Positions 60,664 to 64,000 of a stretch of 64,000 bases of DNA are shown in pieces. The notes beneath the pieces are model-generated. The model searched no databases. It saw nothing but the letters and a program-made list of their open reading frames with translations, and was not told where the DNA came from. A program made the position numbers and the translations under genes. Every line of letters starts with the position of its first letter. Positions within the stretch are counted from its first letter, which is position 1. The DNA is from Paenibacillus_E sp964253085 (GTDB taxonomy: Bacteria; Bacillota; Bacilli; Paenibacillales; NBRC-103111). Location of the stretch: the NCBI RefSeq assembly GCF_964253085.1, contig NZ_CAXUQH020000001.1, forward strand, positions 5,022,001 through 5,086,000, written 5' to 3'.

Positions 60664-62553
60664 TTATTTATGTTCGCAGGGCAAGCAGATCGTAAATGTG
60701 CTGCCTTGCCCCCATGTACTTTGTACCGTTACAGTGCCTTGATGGGAATCAATAATATTTTTGACAATCGCGAGACCCAGACCTGTTCCCCCGGAGGATC
60801 CACGAGTTCGCGCCTTGTCCGCCTTGTAGAAGCGTTCAAAGATGAACGGCAGATCCTCGGAAGGAATCCCCTGCCCCTCATCGGCGATCTCGATACGAAT
60901 TGCTGGCCGATCCTTGGAGAGGCACGCCTCCGCCTTCAAGGCGATACGCGCCCCTGCAGGCGTATGGCGGAACGCATTGTCGAGCAGGTTCGTCAGCACC
61001 TGCTCCAAGCGATCCTCATCCGCACGCTGCAGGATGAGCGGCTCTTCCGCCAACGTCACGCTTAGCGCGATGCCGCGCTCTTTGGCCAGCACCGCGAATT
61101 TGCGGTGCATGCGCCTCACCAGGGAGTCGATTTCGACCTCCCTGAAGGAAAGCTCGAGATGGCCGGCTTCCATCCGCGCCAGATCGAGAAGATCACGGAC
61201 GAGGCGCCCCATGCGGAGCGACTCGTCGTGAATGACCTGCACCAGCTCCACGCGTTCCTCAGGCGTGGAGGGAATATCGTCAAGCAGGGCTTCACTGTAG
61301 CCCTGCAGCATCGAGATCGGCGTACGCAGCTCATGCGAGACGTTCGCCACGAAATCTTTGCGCAGCTTATCGAGACGTTCCTCCTCCGTCACATCACGGA
61401 GAACGGCCACAGCGCCGCGCACTTGATCTCGGGAGTAGAGTGGCGTCATCGCCACGGACCACACGCCATTTTGCACATGAAGCTTTGTAGCGGCCTCTTC
61501 TGACTCATCGACAACCGCTTCAAATAGTGGAATTAACGGAACTGGTATAGGACTCGCTGAGGATGGGTTGCTAAAACTCATGAGACCCCAATCGCCAAGC
61601 GATGTATCTGGCTGAAGGAATCGTCGCGGTTTCCCCTCATCCTCCGACCACTCGATTGCGCCCCACTCTTGAATAATTTTTTCCCCTTGCGGGTTACTCA
61701 ACATCACGGATCCATTCACATCTAAGGTAATAACTGCATCGGTCATACTTCGCAGGATACTCGATAAGTGCTCTTTCTCTTGACTGAGCGCATGGATGCT
61801 CTCTTGCATCTTCTCACCCATATGATTAAATGTTTTGGCTAGCTCACCAATCTCATCTTTAGAGAGAATCGGCACTCGCGTGCCATATTCCCCTAACGTG
61901 ATGAAATCAGCCGCTTTCTTCAGCTGTTGCAGCGGTCTTGTGATTCTCGAGAACAAGAAGAAGGCAAAGAAGGTCGTCATAAGAAAACCAACGATCGAAA
62001 CATAAACAAACAATCTTAACATATAGGATTGTGTTGCTTCTAAAGATTGCAAAGACTGATACAGCAAGGTGGCACCAACAATCCCACCTTCCATATTGTA
62101 GAGTGGAACCGCCACGACGAGATATTCAGTACCTGATTTAAATCTCCCAGTACCTGCTTTATTCACTTGCTTATCAATGGTTTGACCAGCAAAGACGGGC
62201 TTAAGCTCATCTGCCGTGTAAAAATCAGACACATGAAAGTTAATCAATTCACTACCTTGCGTGTTGGGAATAACCATTTCTTTCATTTCCGTCGAAATGA
62301 CGAGCATGCGCGAATCTTGAAAACTTAGCAGTTCATTGCTTAATTCGTAAAATTGCTCATTGTACATATGCTGTGTAGCTTCTTCGGAAAATTTAACAGC
62401 CATTGTCTTCATGTTTTTCGTCTGATCCGTTGCTTGCGAGAAATAATTTTCCATATAATTGACAAGGAAAAAGCCCAGTATGAGCAAGACAACCCCAACT
62501 AGGCCTATAATTGTTAACCACAGTTTACCTACGACACTTCTGAAAATAAACAC
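60664..62553 (-). CDS. resE: ResE-type sensor histidine kinase
   Basis: Membrane sensor of the ResDE aerobic/anaerobic respiration system, 629 aa. Helices near residues 8-28 and 175-198 enclose an extracytoplasmic sensor domain; then a HAMP domain (ITRPLQQLKKAADFITLGEYG), a PAS domain with LRSMTDAVITLDVNG, the phospho-acceptor motif NVSHELRTPISMLQGY near 415, and an ATPase with LDNAFRHTP, DEGQGIP and GGTGLGLAIVK. The start is GTG immediately after the resD stop, with GAGGTG 9 nt upstream. A GC-rich segment covers about 60760-61480. Confidence 0.9.
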   Translation of the reverse strand: MFIFRSVVGKLWLTIIGLVGVVLLILGFFLVNYMENYFSQATDQTKNMKTMAVKFSEEATQHMYNEQFYELSNELLSFQDSRMLVISTEMKEMVIPNTQGSELINFHVSDFYTADELKPVFAGQTIDKQVNKAGTGRFKSGTEYLVVAVPLYNMEGGIVGATLLYQSLQSLEATQSYMLRLFVYVSIVGFLMTTFFAFFLFSRITRPLQQLKKAADFITLGEYGTRVPILSKDEIGELAKTFNHMGEKMQESIHALSQEKEHLSSILRSMTDAVITLDVNGSVMLSNPQGEKIIQEWGAIEWSEDEGKPRRFLQPDTSLGDWGLMSFSNPSSASPIPVPLIPLFEAVVDESEEAATKLHVQNGVWSVAMTPLYSRDQVRGAVAVLRDVTEEERLDKLRKDFVANVSHELRTPISMLQGYSEALLDDIPSTPEERVELVQVIHDESLRMGRLVRDLLDLARMEAGHLELSFREVEIDSLVRRMHRKFAVLAKERGIALSVTLAEEPLILQRADEDRLEQVLTNLLDNAFRHTPAGARIALKAEACLSKDRPAIRIEIADEGQGIPSEDLPFIFERFYKADKARTRGSSGGTGLGLAIVKNIIDSHQGTVTVQSTWGQGSTFTICLPCEHK

Positions 62554-63267
62554 TTATTTAGGCACCTCTAGCTTGTAGCCTACACCCCATACCGTCGTAA
62601 TCATCGCTGCAGCATCCGGGGATACTTTGTTTAATTTTTCACGAAGTCGCTTTACATGCGTATCAACGGTGCGCAAGTCACCGAAAAATTCATAGTTCCA
62701 AACATCCTTAAGAAGCTCTTCACGAGAGAAAACCTTATCTGGAGAAACAGCCAAATAATGAAGCAATTCATACTCCTTCGGCGTTAGGGCAACTTCCTGA
62801 CCACCAGCTGTCACGCGATGTGCGTCATGCTCGATAATCAAGTTCGGGAATACGATATTATTGCTGGAACTTGCATCTTTGGATAAATACGCAGTCGCTG
62901 AAGAGCGACGAAGGATCGCTTTCACACGATAAATCACTTCACGAGGTGAGAACGGTTTGACCACATAGTCATCCGCCCCCACTTCAAATCCGCTCACACG
63001 GTTCGTCTCTTCACCCTTCGCTGTCAACATGATGACTGGTGTGGACTTTACTTGACGAAGACGTGCACAGACTTCAATACCATCGATGCCAGGCAGCATC
63101 ACATCAAGCAAGATAAGATCGAAATCGGTTTCGGTAGCCATCCGCAATGCGGATTCACCGTCTTCTGCTTCTTCGATTAAATAACCTTCCTTCTCTAAAT
63201 ACATGCGGAGCAATCGGCGAATACGTTCTTCATCATCAACAACGAGTATACTTGGCTTCAATTCCAT
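62554..63267 (-). CDS. resD: ResD-type OmpR-family response regulator
   Basis: Partner of ResE, 237 aa. Receiver domain with DDEERIRRLL, the phospho-acceptor Asp in LILLDVMLPG near residue 58 and the conserved Lys in VKPFSPREVI near 106; C-terminal winged-helix domain with the RTVDTHVKRLREKL recognition region. ATG 63267 was chosen at MELKPSILVVDDEE; a longer frame is spurious. In B. subtilis it activates ctaA, qcrABC, resABC and anaerobic genes, which would include the qcr operon at 9 kb. Order resC-resD-resE is conserved. Confidence 0.93.
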   Translation of the reverse strand: MELKPSILVVDDEERIRRLLRMYLEKEGYLIEEAEDGESALRMATETDFDLILLDVMLPGIDGIEVCARLRQVKSTPVIMLTAKGEETNRVSGFEVGADDYVVKPFSPREVIYRVKAILRRSSATAYLSKDASSSNNIVFPNLIIEHDAHRVTAGGQEVALTPKEYELLHYLAVSPDKVFSREELLKDVWNYEFFGDLRTVDTHVKRLREKLNKVSPDAAAMITTVWGVGYKLEVPK

Positions 63268-63305
63268 TTTAGCGTCACATCCTCTATTAATGTACGTACT
63301 TGAAT

Positions 63306-64000
63306 TTAAACACCTGCATAGGAATGCAGTCCTGCTATAACTAAGTTCACACCTACTAATGTAAACATAACGACGATAAATCCAATTACAGTTAACCACG
63401 CGGATTTCTTACCTTGCCAACCTTTTGAAAGACGAAGATGCAGGAATACCGCATAGAATAACCATGTAATCAATGCCCATACTTCCTTCGGATCCCATCC
63501 CCAGAAACGGCCCCATGCTTCCTGAGCCCAAATCATGGCGAAGATGAGTGCTCCCAGTGTAAAGATTGGATAGCCAATCGCAATAGCTCGATAACTGATT
63601 TCATCCAGATCTTCCGCATCCATTCCTTTCACAATCGGACCAATCGCTGCGCCCAAAGGTTTACGAGCAACTAGACGCGCTAGTCCATACAGGATTAAAC
63701 CGCCAAGAATAGACCAAATGACCGTGTTTAATTTACGACCTGCACTTGCCCCCTCCATCCAAGATGGTGCCGTGAATAATGGCTCAGACATTCCTAGGAA
63801 TGACTTCATCTCGACTACTTTCGTATCATACGGTTGTACAATAGGAGGCAATACATAGGTTTCCGTAGTCTGGTTCGTTTCTTGCACACCTTGAGCGTTC
63901 GTCACAATAACATCTTTGGAGAATACAGCTTTGTAACCCGATCCATTGAATGTAAAAATCGACGCAATAAATGCCACGAGCATGAGGATAAAAAATAAGG
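63306..64000 (-). CDS. resC: Cytochrome c biogenesis protein ResC (CcsA-type), N-terminus outside window
   Basis: Membrane partner of ResB in system II cytochrome c maturation. The visible C-terminal 231 residues keep the haem-handling WWD-type motif WGRFWGWDPKEVWAL near the middle, helices flanking it, and conserved histidines (AVFLHLRL and AGLHSYAG). The frame stays open to the right edge, so the N-terminal part is outside. About 90 nt upstream of resD. Its product is needed for QcrC haem c attachment. Confidence 0.88.
   Translation of the reverse strand, partial: LFFILMLVAFIASIFTFNGSGYKAVFSKDVIVTNAQGVQETNQTTETYVLPPIVQPYDTKVVEMKSFLGMSEPLFTAPSWMEGASAGRKLNTVIWSILGGLILYGLARLVARKPLGAAIGPIVKGMDAEDLDEISYRAIAIGYPIFTLGALIFAMIWAQEAWGRFWGWDPKEVWALITWLFYAVFLHLRLSKGWQGKKSAWLTVIGFIVVMFTLVGVNLVIAGLHSYAGV

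Noticed and set aside
60670..61503. Long plus-strand open frames inside resE
   Set aside because: They are antisense to the kinase domain in the GC-rich segment and follow its codon pattern; no independent support.

Overview
The window looks like a chromosomal core segment of an endospore-forming Firmicute of the Paenibacillus type. Gene order follows the Bacillus subtilis stretch from the res genes, through ypf/yph, spoIVA, hbs, hep, ndk, cheR, the aro/trp supraoperon and qcrABC, to ypjA/ypjB, dapB, mgsA, bshB1, bshA and cca. Paenibacillus-like departures are the futalosine-type menaquinone genes inside the hep cluster, the YIEGIA membrane module and several unfamiliar lineage genes. No transposase, integrase, prophage, CRISPR array or rRNA was seen. 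One tRNA (Pro, anticodon GGG) is present. Nearly all genes lie on the minus strand; the plus-strand genes are a YitT-family gene, a polysaccharide deacetylase lipoprotein, a membrane-anchored unknown and serA.

Layout by region. 1-5 kb: cca (cut by the window edge), bacillithiol genes bshA and bshB1, mgsA, dapB, a TPR protein and a MazG-type pyrophosphohydrolase. 5-10 kb: a YitT-family gene, ypjB, ypjA and qcrCBA (menaquinol:cytochrome c reductase) with a clear sigma-A promoter. 10-14.3 kb: a DUF2487 gene, an IDEAL-domain gene, an unknown, a phosphatase and an ECF sigma/anti-sigma pair. 14.6-27 kb: aroC-aroB-aroH-trpEDCFBA-hisC-tyrA ending in a membrane polysaccharide deacetylase. 27-34.5 kb: a small HTH-like ORF, cheR, ndk, hepT, mqnA-type, ubiX, ubiA-type, menG and hepS. 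34.5-38.5 kb: mtrB (TRAP), a PAP2 protein, tRNA-Pro, hbs and spoIVA. 38.5-46 kb: yphF-like, two different [2Fe-2S] ferredoxins around a nucleotidyltransferase-like gene, a DUF2768 gene, spoVIF, gpsA, plsY, der, and the YIEGIA/YphA group. 46-55 kb: fni, rpsA-like, plsC, cmk, ypfB, ypfA, ypeB, prsW and mecA. 55-64 kb: deacetylase, CPBP protease, rhodanese, T-box-controlled serA, resE, resD and resC (cut by the window edge).

The best regulatory story is tryptophan control. Downstream of aroH is a promoter whose hexamers straddle the aroH stop codon. It is followed by 13 NAG triplets spaced exactly 2 nt apart, an intrinsic terminator, and then trpE. Part of the triplet array can pair with the terminator's 5' arm, giving an antiterminator. 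The gene for the cognate RNA-binding regulator TRAP (mtrB) is in the same window, about 10 kb away. Chorismate from AroC feeds both the Trp/Tyr branch and, by the MqnA-type gene, menaquinone, which the Qcr complex uses; ResDE is the respiratory regulator expected to govern that machinery.

Starts were reassigned where a good Shine-Dalgarno sequence decided them; several genes (spoIVA, spoVIF, ypfA, the DUF2487 gene, the PAP2 gene) appear to start at TTG. All functional calls rest on recognised motifs and synteny read by eye; no database search was possible.
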